This document shows, in pieces, positions 1-10,730 of a stretch of 64,000 bases of DNA. The stretch's first letter is position 1. Each line of letters opens with the position of its first letter. The stretch spans positions 27,502,001 to 27,566,000 of the forward strand of contig NC_084930.1 in the NCBI RefSeq assembly GCF_958298935.1. Direction: 5' to 3'. Under the pieces are notes generated by a model. The model did no database searches and was not told the DNA's origin. It was given only the letters and a program-made list of their open reading frames with translations. This stretch comes from Phragmites australis (taxonomy: Eukaryota; Streptophyta; Magnoliopsida; Poales; Poaceae). Position numbers and translations under genes: made by a program.

Positions 1-85
1 CTCGACTCCTCGCCTCCTCGATTCCTCACGTGCTCGCACTGGTCGCCGCCCCAGGAAGCGCAAGTGGCGGCGCTGCCGCGCTAGA

Positions 86-224
86 GTGCGCGGCGCTGGA
101 GCTCGAGGAGCCGTTCAAGGGCTGGCGTGCCAGGCTGCACAAGGCGCTACACAGGGCGTTCAAGGCGCCGAGCAGGAGCGGCGCAAGGGCATCCCGTGGA
201 CCGAGGAAGAGCACAGGTTCGCAA
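86..224 (+). pseudogene. MYB-like gene fragment
   Basis: A short open stretch ends in RRKGIPWTEEEHR (near 176-216), which matches the start of the DNA-binding repeat of single-repeat plant MYB factors of the SHAQKYF type (known motif: KKGxPWTEEEHRxFLLGL). The match stops straight after the histidine-arginine pair, and the rest of the repeat, including the SHAQKYF helix, is absent. The GC-rich low-complexity sequence before it has no motif I recognise. It is not a functional MYB gene; it is either a captured exon fragment or an eroded duplicate. It lies about 100 bp from a fragment of an unrelated gene, which suggests a shuffled-fragment origin. Identity rests on one short motif. Confidence 0.45.
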
Positions 225-311
225 ATCTCCTCGAATTTTTGGCTCCAAAGCCTGCATCTTTCACATCAGGTTCGCAAATCTCCGGCGAAGTAGGACCACC
301 CCAAAGCGATT

Positions 312-718
312 GCTGCTCTACAGAAGCTTGACATGCCATACATCGTCGTGCTCCCGCTCGTGTTCCAGACGACGCACGACGGAGGAGTGACTGAACAGCA
401 CCTTAGGGCTTACCCAATTCAGGTGGCGCTGCAGGTCGCGCTCCCGGAGCTTGACGGCGGGATGGAGCCGATCGTGTTTGCCGGCCGGGACCCGAGGATA
501 GGCAAGCCGCTGCTCATTCCTCTTGGTCTGATTTGTTTGCAATGTAGCAGTTGATAGCTTTCTCAATTCTAGCACATACATGTACCTGAAGGCTTGAAGC
601 TGAGTTAGAAATATTTTTGCTTGTGTCTGATGCATGGAAATCAAATGCATTGCACAAGAGGGTGGAGCAGCTCTGCACTAGAGCAATCAAATGGGCAGAA
701 CTGAAGAGGAAAACCAAG
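312..718 (+). pseudogene. CHLH: Magnesium-chelatase H subunit fragment (two exons, intron kept)
   Basis: The translation [19 protein letters not shown] (about 318-377), the block [19 protein letters not shown] (about 414-470) and VFAGRDPR match the chloroplast Mg-chelatase large subunit, which inserts Mg into protoporphyrin IX in chlorophyll synthesis. After a gap of about 135 bp that looks like a retained intron, a second exon at 641-718 reads [10 protein letters not shown] and AELKRKTK and ends at a GT donor. Damage is visible: the conserved tryptophan after the glutamate pair is a TGA stop near 389, there is extra sequence near 378, and one base is missing near 410. Only about 90 of roughly 1380 family residues are present. 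The kept intron points to DNA-level duplication or capture, not retrotransposition of mRNA. Confidence 0.85.
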
Positions 719-757
719 GTACATCGTTCCACACAGTTACTGTATATTATTAGTATG

Positions 758-1010
758 TAGTACTGCACAAATTGTAAATTTTGCTAGAGATCATGGGCAA
801 ATAAATGTTACAACCGAACTTCTTCTCTTCTTGAGTACATTTGGGTAAAAAACCATCTCGATTGCATGTTGATTAATAATATTTAGTACTGCACACATTG
901 CAAATTCTGATATAGAGGTAAAAGCCAACTGTAAATGTTATAACAGATAATTATGACCTTCTTTGAGTACATTTGGGGTAAAAAACATCTCGATTACATA
1001 TTAATTAACA
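758..1010. repeat. Tandem duplication, period about 126 bp
   Basis: Two imperfect copies lie head to tail: 758-883 and 884-1010. Both begin TAGTACTGCACA and both contain GAGTACATTTGGG followed by AAAACATCTCGATT (with small indels). Divergence of roughly 15-20% suggests an old event. No coding potential is seen. It sits directly after the CHLH fragment, in AT-rich DNA. Confidence 0.8.
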
Positions 1011-2401
1011 TACTGGATCAACTACTAAACTGCTCATTCAATTGATTAATTAGCTCTTGCATCTTGCACCCTTTATTGCCTGAAAAAATCTTATACATAA
1101 AAAGTTCCACAAGCCTGCTTAAATAACTGACGAAAATCCTAATGAATGCCCGTGTAATACATGCCATCTCATGACTGAAGATTGTCAAATGATAACAGAT
1201 GGTAAACTCTAGCAGCCAACTGACTGAAGTTCTAATCCTTCAGACAATGGAATAGATAATGCAGGGAAGATTTCAAATCTTTGGCTGCATAATCCTTAAT
1301 TTCTAATTATGTGACCAGTTTTGCACTTTCACAGAAAAATAATACTCATGGGGTGAAAATACTGATACTTATTTATTAATCGAGATAATTCATATGACCT
1401 TATGTCATATTTAGACTATTTATATTGCGGTTTTATAAATTTGAGATTTATTGTTGAATTTACGATATTATACTGAATTACCAAATTTGTATTATATTTT
1501 GTTAAATTTTATACTCTTTTATCGAATTTACAGTATAAAAAATTTAGATGCCTATCATACGAAAAAATCTTAGATCCACCACTGTCTCGTGCCGAATCAA
1601 AACATGCTAATTCACTGCACTCCTGCCAAGAACAAGAAATTTGTCAAATTATGCAAGCAGGTAGTAAATAGTTTAGCCGTTTTTAATGATTTGTTGTGTT
1701 TCTAATTTCTTATTGTCTTAACTCTCGATGCGTAATTGTTTTAAGTTTGCAAACGCCTTATAAAAAATGAAAGCATTGACATTTTAATTTATAACGGTGC
1801 TGTGTTACCTGAATGGTGGTAGCTTGTTTTCAGTCATTGCGTTTTCAACTGAACCGTCACATGATTTCCACGCTGAATAACTTATAAAACAAAAATGGAA
1901 TTCCAATTATTGCACAAGTTTTCCACGTGCCTTGAGTTAATTTCCCACTCTAGTGACCCTACTTTGATTATCCTATTCACATCCAATTTGCTTGCATTCT
2001 TGAATAAATATTATCTTTTTATTTGGGAGAGGTGGGTTGGTGACTCAGTGTAGCGGCGTCGGATCATTAACTCGGCACGACGGCTTGGCGACTCAATTGG
2101 TCATCGCCTTATCCGTCATGGCCTAACAGGTTAGCGAGCAGCGGTGTTCTAGGATCGCAGGATGGGATGTCTGTTGGCACGTCGACGTATATGGAGATTT
2201 AGGGATGGGGATCAGATCGAGACCGATGAGAAGACGTCTTGCATGGATGTATGGATCTACCGTTGCCCGTTTGCGGTCTGTCGAGCTCAAGCTAGGCTTT
2301 TTCTTGTTGTTGTAGGGCTAAGCTGCTGAAAAATACGAACTACTAACAAAAACATGGCAAAAAATACATGATAGTCCGACCTACCCTGTAGCTTCACCCA
2401 T
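1011..2401. other. Intergenic, no gene seen
   Basis: The DNA is AT-rich and has stop codons in all frames. I see no family-level protein similarity, tRNA-like fold or clear terminal repeats. A GC-richer island near 2030-2300 has no recognisable product. Confidence 0.6.
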
Positions 2402-2827
2402 AAAACCCACGAACCAAGGTGTGTTTGGTTTCACGAATCTACCTTAGCTACATATAATTTTAAGAAAAAACGTGTTTAGTTGCTCATATTCGTTATTCTA
2501 GCTTAATCTAATGGATATAAATATACGTCTTCACTTTGTACCGATGAATACAGGTTTATGTATCCACATGCAAGTAGAACCGTTTATCAGTATCATAAAA
2601 TTATCTTTATATGAGCAATCAATCATAATCTCAACTCTTATATCTGCTCATACGATTTTAAATTCGATCAACTAAATAAAAATTCAGCTCAACCTATTCA
2701 GACATATATAAATAAACAGATATTTTTTTAATAAATATAATTTGATTCAACTGATCCACTCAGTAAAATTGTACAATACAACCCTGCAAACTTAGAGAAA
2801 CGAATACACCCCAAACCCACCAACCAA
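2402..2827. mobile_element. Probable small transposon flanked by 15-bp direct repeats
   Basis: The sequence AAACCCACGAACCAA at 2402-2416 recurs as AAACCCACCAACCAA at 2813-2827 (14/15). Between them are about 396 bp with weak inverted ends: GGTGTGTTTGGTTTC on the left and, read on the opposite strand, GGTGTATTCGTTTCT on the right. The interior is AT-rich and non-coding. The superfamily is unclear, because a 15-bp duplication is long for a DNA transposon. It lies about 260 bp upstream of the mannosidase gene start. Confidence 0.5.
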
Positions 2828-3084
2828 AAGTTCACCGCGCCACCATCCCATCCCACTTACATATCTGACCACCAGAACTGGCCCTACATGTCAGTGATAT
2901 TATTCGTCCCCGAGCTCACCCCAGTACCTCACCCGACTCACGAATCAAACGAGGCGCTCAAAATATCGCCGGTGCCGGGCCGGGACAGTCCAAAAGGCGC
3001 AACCACTCGAGACGACCCCGCGAGGTCAGGTCACTCTCCCCGCACCGGCCCACCCCCAACTCCGACGCCCGCTCGCCGGCGGCG

Positions 3085-6000
3085 ATGCACTTCTTCTCCG
3101 GCGGGGGCCGCTCCGGCGCGCTCCTGCCCACCACCTCCAAGCCGAAGGCGCACCACCACCTCCGCTCCAAGTCCCTCTCCACCCCGGCCTCCTCCCGCCG
3201 CCGCGGGGGCCCCCACTCCGCGTCCTCCCCCTACTCCCGCCGCGTCCTCTCCCTCGCGGCCGTCGCCTTCGTTGCCCTCTTCATCATCGCCTTCCTCCGC
3301 CTCAGCTTTCCCTCCTCGCGCTCCACCGCGCCGTCGTCCCAGGCTCGCCCCCGCGCGCGACCCACCCGCAGGCCGGCCTTCCGCCGCGACTCGGCCTCGG
3401 CCGAGGCCGCCGCGGCCGCCGTGGCCGCGCGGATCGGCCGCGAGGCGCCCGTCGACATCACCACCAGGGACCTCTACGACCGGATCCAGTTCCTCGACGT
3501 CGACGGCGGCGCGTGGAAGCAGGGGTGGGAGGTCAGCTACAGGGGCGACGAGTGGGACGCCGAGAAGCTCAAGGTCTTCGTCGCGCCCCACTCGCACAAC
3601 GACCCCGGGTGGATCCGCACCGTCGAGGAGTACTACGAGCGCCAGTCGCGCCACATCCTCGACACCATCGTAGAATCCCTCTCCAAGGTCGTCGTTCACT
3701 CGAGATTTGATGCTGGGTTCGGTGCCCTCCCCTTGCTGACGATGAAGAGTTCGTCCGTGGTGTAGGATTCGCGCAGGAAGTTCATATGGGAGGAGATGTC
3801 GTACCTGGAGAGGTGGTGGCGTGACGCGCCGCGGAAGAAGCAGGAGGCGTTCGCCAAGCTCGTCCATGATGGGCAAATCGAGATCGTAAGCGGTGGCTGG
3901 GTCATGAACGATGAGGTAAGAGGGAAGCAAAATTTTGTGGTTTAGATGGGGTTTTAGGAGTAGACCATAGTTTCTGTTTCTTTGCTTGTGTTCATCTCTT
4001 TCATGCATCGTTTCCATTTTGCTTGTGATGATGAATCAGGTTGGGGGTGCTGTGCTTGTAGGATGTTGTGTATATCAGTTATCAGTGACTTTTTTTACTG
4101 TTTCTCCCTGCCCACTTTGTGATTTGGAGTCTTATGGATTCTGTATGCGTTGAGTGGAACTAACTTCTTGGGGTTTTGTATCTCGTTGGCTTGTAGACTT
4201 GTAGTTTATATGCTTAGGAGTCAATTTGGGCCTAGTATGTTGTGTAGAGTACTGAGTACGTGTGGGATGTGGCTATTTTGTGCTATTGCTGGCCTGCCCA
4301 CTTCACGCTTTGGAAACTTACTGATTCTATGGGCAACTGAGCATGCATTCCATGCTGCATGAACTATCCATGCCATACTTTTGCTCTAGAATTTGCTTAG
4401 TATTGTTTAGTTCTATGCTGTTTGTACACATGCTAAGGCTTAAGTAGATTCAATAGTCTAGACCATGTCTATTGATGACAAACTGCACTGACATGTTTAA
4501 TGTATTTTTCCTATAGTATTTTAGCTACTGTTGTAAAGTAGCTAGTTATCGGTCATTCATTGCTCAGTAATATGTTACAGATATAATCAGCTCTATTGTT
4601 TGATATAGATGACCATCTCCTTTGAGATATGTTAATTACCATGTTTTAAAACCGCTGTGTCCTGTCTGTTGGTTTAATCTCTTCCGGCTACTAATTTCCT
4701 CGTTATTTATTCTTTTTAAAAGGCAGCTACATTTAATTTTGTTTGTTTCTCAATGCAGGCGAACTCCCATTATTTTGCCATCATAGAGCAGGCAAGTACA
4801 TACAAATAATAAATGTTTGTGTTTTTTATATTCTCTTTGCTAAATTTGTTATGTACTTATGTATAAACAAAGTGCATTCTTTGTTCCTTTCTTATTTTGT
4901 ATCCACTGTGTTAAAAAAACACATAGAACTGTACATATCGAAAAAAAAACTTGTTAAGAGAATGTGACATAGACTCTGTGGTTTGATGCTATTTTTTAGT
5001 ATTCTACTTTTGCTCGTGTTTTTAAGCTGGATTTGAGTTTTCTTTTGTATATCTCAAGCACGAGCAAGTGCAAGAGCATGTTGCACACTACATCATAGTT
5101 AGTTTAACAAAAACGATAACATTCACTAGTATGGAAATGGATGAATGTACCTTCTGTTCTCCATTACATTAGGTTGTGATAGTTTAGATGATGACATCGT
5201 ACTCTAGGTTTGAGATACCAATGGGAAGAATATATGGGGACAAACTATGTCATAGGTGAACATGCTATGCATTTTTTCAGTGTGTTTCACTGTGCAGCTC
5301 CCTGTATTATAGTACCTATGAGTGATACAGGTTTGCTTATCTTTGAGGATACCTAACCTAATTTTAGCATAGGCTGGTTGGACAATACACCTTTATTGCA
5401 TGAACTTGTCAACTTGGAAAGCTTTTGGAAGAAAAAAAACCTGTTAATTATATGTGCCAGTATTGGGTTAAAAGACAAACACAGACTCCTTAAAGGTCAC
5501 CCCACCTATAAAAAATTCTCTGTACCATCGAGGCTTGGAGCCTTATGTCACTTTATACTTTGCACCTAGGCAGCCGAAATTTTCTCTTTGGTTTTCCCCT
5601 GGTTTTTGTGGGGGAACCAATCCTTATTTTTTCTGCCCCTTCTATGTTGTTTCAATGGAAGAGAACACATCCATTTTTTAATCCCAAATTGCATGTTACC
5701 TCCATCTCTTCACCACTGAGAACATAACTGGTGGTATTGTTAGTATTTACATATGTTCTACATAACTATCTTTTTATAGGAAATGTAAACGAGTAAATTT
5801 CACAAACCCAACCCAATTTTGGGCTAAGGGCCTGTTTGTTTGGGCTTCTGCTTCTGGTTTCTCTGAAAAGCTGCTTTTGGATTTTACAACATTTTTTTGC
5901 CTTCTTAGCACACTACTTCTCAGAAAAGCTACTCTCAGCTAGCTTTTCAACTTCTAGTTCATTTCCTCAGAAGTAGGCTTCTGATTTCTCCAGAAGCCAC

Positions 6001-9000
6001 TTTTCAGTAAACCCGTTTGTTTGGGCTTCTGGGCTTCTAACAGAAGCAGAAACTAGAAGCGGCCTGAAACAAACAGGCCCTAATAGTCACAGAAATACAA
6101 CCTTTTGTGTCCATTTCACAAACCCACCACTATTTTAGGCTTCCTTCTCACAAAACTACAACTGTTACGCTTCCGTCAGTTCTGGCGTCGAAACTCACTG
6201 TTCACCAACGCTGCGGTCTTCTGTTTCTTAAAGAATCAATGGTTTTTTGTTTCTCCAAAAATCCTAGAACTTTTTGTACGTGTTCCATAATCCATGTGCA
6301 ATCTATTTTAACTGGGTTCATCCAAAAAGCCTGTGTAGAATTTAAATTAAAATTCTCCAAAAAAGGCTATTTTTATAACTTCTAACAATTGTTAGTGCCT
6401 AAAATAAAATTCCAAAAATCTGGAAAAATTCACTAATATTCTTCTTGTGCAATGGACTAATTTCTAAAATTATTTACAGCCCTAGGTTATACGGTGAAAA
6501 AGTGAGTTTTTGTAATGCTCCATGGGCCTCAAATAAAAAAAAATGTAGTTTTGTGTTACTAGGGGACTTATAGTTTTGTGAAACTTCGTTCCAGAAGTTG
6601 TAGTTTTGTGATAGTTAGTTGCTTATAGTTGTAGTTTTGTGAAATTTACCTTTTTAGAAGTTAGTCCATCACATAAAAAAATATTAGTGATTTTTTCATA
6701 TTTTTGGGATTTTTTCGAGGCTCAAACAATTGTTAGAAGTTATAAAAGTAGTCTTTTTTGGAGAATTTTAATTTAAATTTTACATACGCTTTTTTGGTTG
6801 AATCCAATTAAAATGGGTTGTATGTGGATTATGGAACACGTACAAAAAAATCTAGGATTTTTGGAGAAACAGAAGACCACTGCGCCCGTGAACAGTACCA
6901 ACGAACAATGTCGGTGAAGAGTGAATTTCAAACGGCAGAACTGCCGGAAGCGTAACAGTTGTAGTTTTTTGAGAAGGATGCCTAAAATAGCGGTGGGTTT
7001 GTGAAATGGATACATAAGGTTGTAGTTTTGTGACTATTAGCCTAAAATTGTGGTGGGTTTGTGAAATTTACTCAATGTAAAATGTATTATTAAAGTTCTT
7101 ATTTCAAAGGAAAATAACTTCGAGAGACCAACTTTACAGTTCATACAGTGTTACTTACTGTCAACTTTCCTTATAAGTACCACAGTGGTGCTTGAACTTG
7201 GGAGTCAAAGCAAAAGTTGACCAATCTAACCAAGGGAGCGGATACACTACTTTTTGTTGAAATTAGGCTACATGTTATTTTTTATGTAAAACTGGTGTTT
7301 AAATTTTGCCCTATAGTGCTCTGATTCTGTTTAGGAGCCATGGGTGCAAGTTTGGCTTCTTATTTTCATTCCTATAACAGTTACGCTAATTTGCATCAAT
7401 CTGCAATATATAAAGGCCAAATTGATCTGCATCAACCTACACTATTTAGCTAACTGATCTTTCTAATTTTCTTTCTGTAGATGATGGAAGGGAACATGTG
7501 GCTCAATGATACCATTGGAGTTGTTCCTAAAAACTCTTGGTCAATCGATCCGTTTGGTTATTCATCTACAATGGCTTATCTGCTGAGGAGAATGGGTTTC
7601 CATAATATGTTAATCCAGCGAACACACTATGAGCTGAAAAAGGAGCTGGCAATGAAAAAGAATCTTGAATATTTATGGAGGCAGAACTGGGATATAGAGG
7701 AAACAACTGACATATTTGTTCATATGATGCCCTTCTATTCTTACGACATTCCACACACCTGTGGACCAGAACCAGCTATCTGCTGCCAGTTTGACTTTGC
7801 TCGAATGCGAGGTTTCAGCTATGAATCCTGCCCATGGAGATTTGATCCTGTGGAAACAAATCCTGACAATGTGAAAGAGAGAGCAACAAAACTTCTGGAT
7901 CAGTACAGGAAAAAGTCAACCCTGTACAGAACAAATACACTTCTCATCCCTTTGGGTGATGATTTCCGATATGTTAGTACGGAGGAAGCAGAAGTACAAT
8001 TCCGCAATTATGAAAAGCTTTTCGATTACATAAATTCCAATCCCCATCTTAATGCTGAAGTTAAATTTGGTACCCTGGAGGACTACTTCTCAACGTTGAG
8101 AGATGAAGCTGAAAAGATAAACTATTCACGCCCTGGTGAATTGGGTTCTGCTGAGCTGCAAGGTTTTCCAACACTTTCAGGGGATTTCTTTACATATGCT
8201 GATAGAAATCAGGATTACTGGAGTGGTTACTATGTATCAAGGCCATTCTTCAAAGCTGTTGACCGTGTACTAGAACAAACACTCCGTGCTTCAGAGATTC
8301 TGGGTTCATTTGTTCTTGGATATTGTCAGAGGCTTCAGTGTTCGAAGCTCCCCATCAGCTTCTCTCACAAACTGACAGCAGCAAGGAGGAACTTGGCACT
8401 TTTTCAGCATCATGATGGGGTAACTGGCACAGCTAAGGATCATGTTGTAGTGGACTATGGAACTCGAATGTACACTTCTTTACAAGACCTGCAGCTATTT
8501 ATGTCCAGGGCAGTCGAAGTGCTTCTAGGGGATGTCCATGATAGATCTGATCCTACATTATTATCACATTTTGAGCCAGTGCAGGAACGGTCAAAGTATG
8601 ATGTTCAGCCTGTGCATAGGGTTCTTGACCCTCATGAAGGGAAGGCACAGTCGGTTGTCTTTTTTAACCCATTAGAGCAAACAAGAGACGAGATTGTTAT
8701 GGTTGTTGTAAGTACTCCTGATGTTTCTGTTCTCAATTCAAATGGGTCTTGTTTGAAAAGTCAAATTTCCCCTGAGTGGCAGTATGTCAGCGGCGAAAAG
8801 ATTTCTACTGGCCAGCACCGTCTTTATTGGAGAGCTTCTGTGCCTGCACTGGGTTTGGAGACCTACTATGTGGTTACTGGGCAGGATTGTGAAAAAGCTA
8901 CTCCTGCCTTGGTAAAAGCATTCACAGCTTCACACAAATTTCCTTGCCCTGAACCCTACGATTGCTCAAAGGTGGAAGGCAAAACAGTGGAGATGAAGAA

Positions 9001-10234
9001 CTCTTATTACACGCTTTCTTTTGATGTAAGACACGGCCTGCTGCAGACAGTAACTCATCGCAAGGATGGAGAAAAAACTGAGATAGGTGAAGAAATTGGT
9101 ATGTACAGTAGCCGTGGAAGCGGGGCATACTTGTTTAAACCAATAGGGCAAGCTCGCTCAATTGTCGAGGAAGGAGGATATTTCATCCTTAGTGAAGGGC
9201 CATTGGTTCAAGAAGCCCATTCCCTTCCAAAGACGGAGTGGCATAAGTCGCCTCTCTCACATAGTACACGCATTTACAACTGCGGAGACTCTATACAGGA
9301 TATGCTGATTGAGAAGGAATACCATGTTGAACTTGTTGGTCATATATTTAATGACAAGGAACTGATTGTCAGATACAAGACAGATATTGACAACCAGAGG
9401 GTCTTCTATTCTGATCTAAATGGTTTTCAGATGAGCAGGAGACAGACATATGAGAAGATCCCTTTACAGGGAAATTATTACCCAATGCCATCACTTGCAT
9501 TCTTGCAGGATTCACTAGGTAATCGGTTCTCTGTACACTCCAAGCAGTCATTAGGGGCAGCAAGCTTGAAAAATGGATGGCTAGAGATTATGTTGGATCG
9601 TAGACTGCTTCAGGATGATGGCCGTGGTCTGGGGCAGGGAGTGCTAGACAACCGGCCTATGAATGTAATATTCCATCTCCTTCGGGAATCTAATGTCTCT
9701 GCTTTGCCTAAAACACACAGTTTGCTTACTCTTCAACCATCTCTCCTCTCCCACCTTGTGGGAGCACACCTGATCTACCCAATGCATGCTTTTGTGAGCA
9801 AAAAACCCCATGAAAAATCCTTCAAGCTGCCTCAACAGTCATTGGCTCCTTTAGCTGCTTCTTTGCCCTGTGATGTACATATTGTGAACCTGAAGGTCCC
9901 TCAGCCTCTAAGATTTCCTCATGCCGAAGCAGTCGAGCCAAGATTTGCGATTCTGTTGCAGAGGAGAGGGTGGGATGCTTCGTACTGCAAAAGGGGTGGA
10001 TTACAGTGTACAACAATTGGGGAAGAGCCTGTAAATCTGTTCTACATGTTCAAAGACCTGTCGGCTGTGAATGTGAAGGCAACTTCGCTAAACCTCTTAC
10101 ATGATGACCCTGAAATGCTAGGATATCTTGAGCAAATCGGTGATGTAGCTCAGGAGGGAAATGTTCTTATCTCACCAATGGAGATTCAGGCATACAAGTT
10201 AGACCTACAGCCACCATCATTGCAGGAAGAGTAG
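3085..10234 (+). CDS. GMII: Golgi alpha-mannosidase II (GH38), four exons
   Basis: The exons are 3085-3687, 3766-3915, 4759-4791 and 7481-10234, all phase 0, giving about 1179 residues. The enzyme (EC 3.2.1.114) trims two mannoses from GlcNAcMan5GlcNAc2 in the medial Golgi during complex N-glycan formation. Residues 1-53 are a basic cytosolic tail and about 54-71 a single transmembrane anchor, so it is a type II membrane protein. The GH38 zinc and active-site signatures are present: APHSHNDPGW with H171 and D173, SIDPFGYS with nucleophile D285, LIPLGDDFRY with the likely acid D422, and QHHDGVTGTA near 572. The spacing D173 to D285 (112) equals that of Drosophila enzyme D92 to D204. The start ATG is chosen because it precedes the basic tail and anchor. 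Introns 1 and 2 are GT-AG; intron 3 is GC-AG. No inactivating change is seen. Confidence 0.95.
3916..4758 (+). other. Alpha-mannosidase II intron 2
   Basis: The intron runs from GTAAGAGG to AATGCAG, 843 bp, AT-rich. It carries no nested element that I can identify. It precedes an 11-codon exon (4759-4791, ANSHYFAIIEQ), which is easily missed by gene finders. Confidence 0.85.
5791..7073. mobile_element. Mutator-like foldback element in intron
   Basis: The ends GAGTAAATTTCACAAACCCA and its complement at the right end form very long inverted arms: about 6084-6480 pairs with 6660-7073, plus the outer segment before the nested MITE. Flanking 9-mers AATGTAAAC (5782-5790) and AATGTAAAA (7074-7082) match 8/9, the duplication length expected for Mutator-like elements. 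There is no transposase, so it is non-autonomous. The arms share sequence with the larger palindrome at 10731-12236. The short ORFs in each arm are mirror images and not genes. Confidence 0.85.
5828..6080. mobile_element. Tourist-like MITE (PIF/Harbinger)
   Basis: The 253-bp element starts GGGCCTGTTTGTTT and ends AAACAAACAGGCCC, with TAA duplicated on both sides (5825-5827, 6081-6083). It sits inside the left arm of the foldback element. The right arm preserves the uninterrupted sequence with a single TAA, which serves as an internal empty-site control and shows the MITE arrived later. Confidence 0.93.
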
Positions 10235-10730
10235 TTTGTCAGATCAGTATGTGGATTTGATGCTGTTGTGCTGCTAACCGAAGATGATTCTACCTGGAAT
10301 GGTTGATAGCTGCATCACGATTGGTGCTGTAACATATTACAGATCTGTTGGTATACAGTCGATGAATTGAAGGTGACCGTCGAGATTTCCCTAAATGTAG
10401 AGATGATGGACTTTTATGGGACCTCTGGAAGTTACCCTGACTAGAACTGCAGCTGAGGTATTGGGTTGCAACCTTATGATCTACAAAGGTGCATATACTT
10501 CTTTTTTCTTGGTTATCATGCTCAACGGATCGAAAGATTGAGGTGTGTTGAAGCAAGTTAATTGAAGTAGCATCCATTTGTATGTGCTCACTACTCTCGG
10601 GCTAATGCTATCGTAACAGGAACAAATATCAGAGCAAGTTTTGTATATTTCCATTTTGCATCTGTGTTTTTTAGTGTGGTAAGCCTGCTGGCAAAGTTTT
10701 GTATATTTCCACTGTTTTTATTCATTACTA
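10235..10730 (+). other. Alpha-mannosidase II 3' untranslated region and downstream DNA
   Basis: No ORF or element is seen here. The first few hundred bases are likely 3' UTR. No canonical AATAAA signal is obvious close to the stop, so the polyadenylation site is not assigned. Confidence 0.5.

Larger units (their letters stand above)
4792..7480 (+). other. Alpha-mannosidase II intron 3 (GC-AG)
   Basis: The donor is GAGCAG|GCAAGT and the acceptor TTTCTGTAG. No GT donor is available that keeps the conserved EQ-MMEGNMW junction. The donor otherwise matches the strong consensus typical of GC-AG introns. The intron is 2.7 kb because of the foldback transposon at 5791-7073. Confidence 0.85.

Noticed and set aside
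2888..4017. 261-codon (+) and 328-codon (-) ORFs over mannosidase exon 1
   Set aside because: They are shadows of the GC-rich exon in other frames, with low-complexity Pro/Arg/Gly translations.
6107..7015. Two small ORFs with similar proteins on opposite strands (6107-6385 +, 6773-7015 -)
   Set aside because: Their similarity comes from the inverted arms of the foldback transposon, not from a gene pair.
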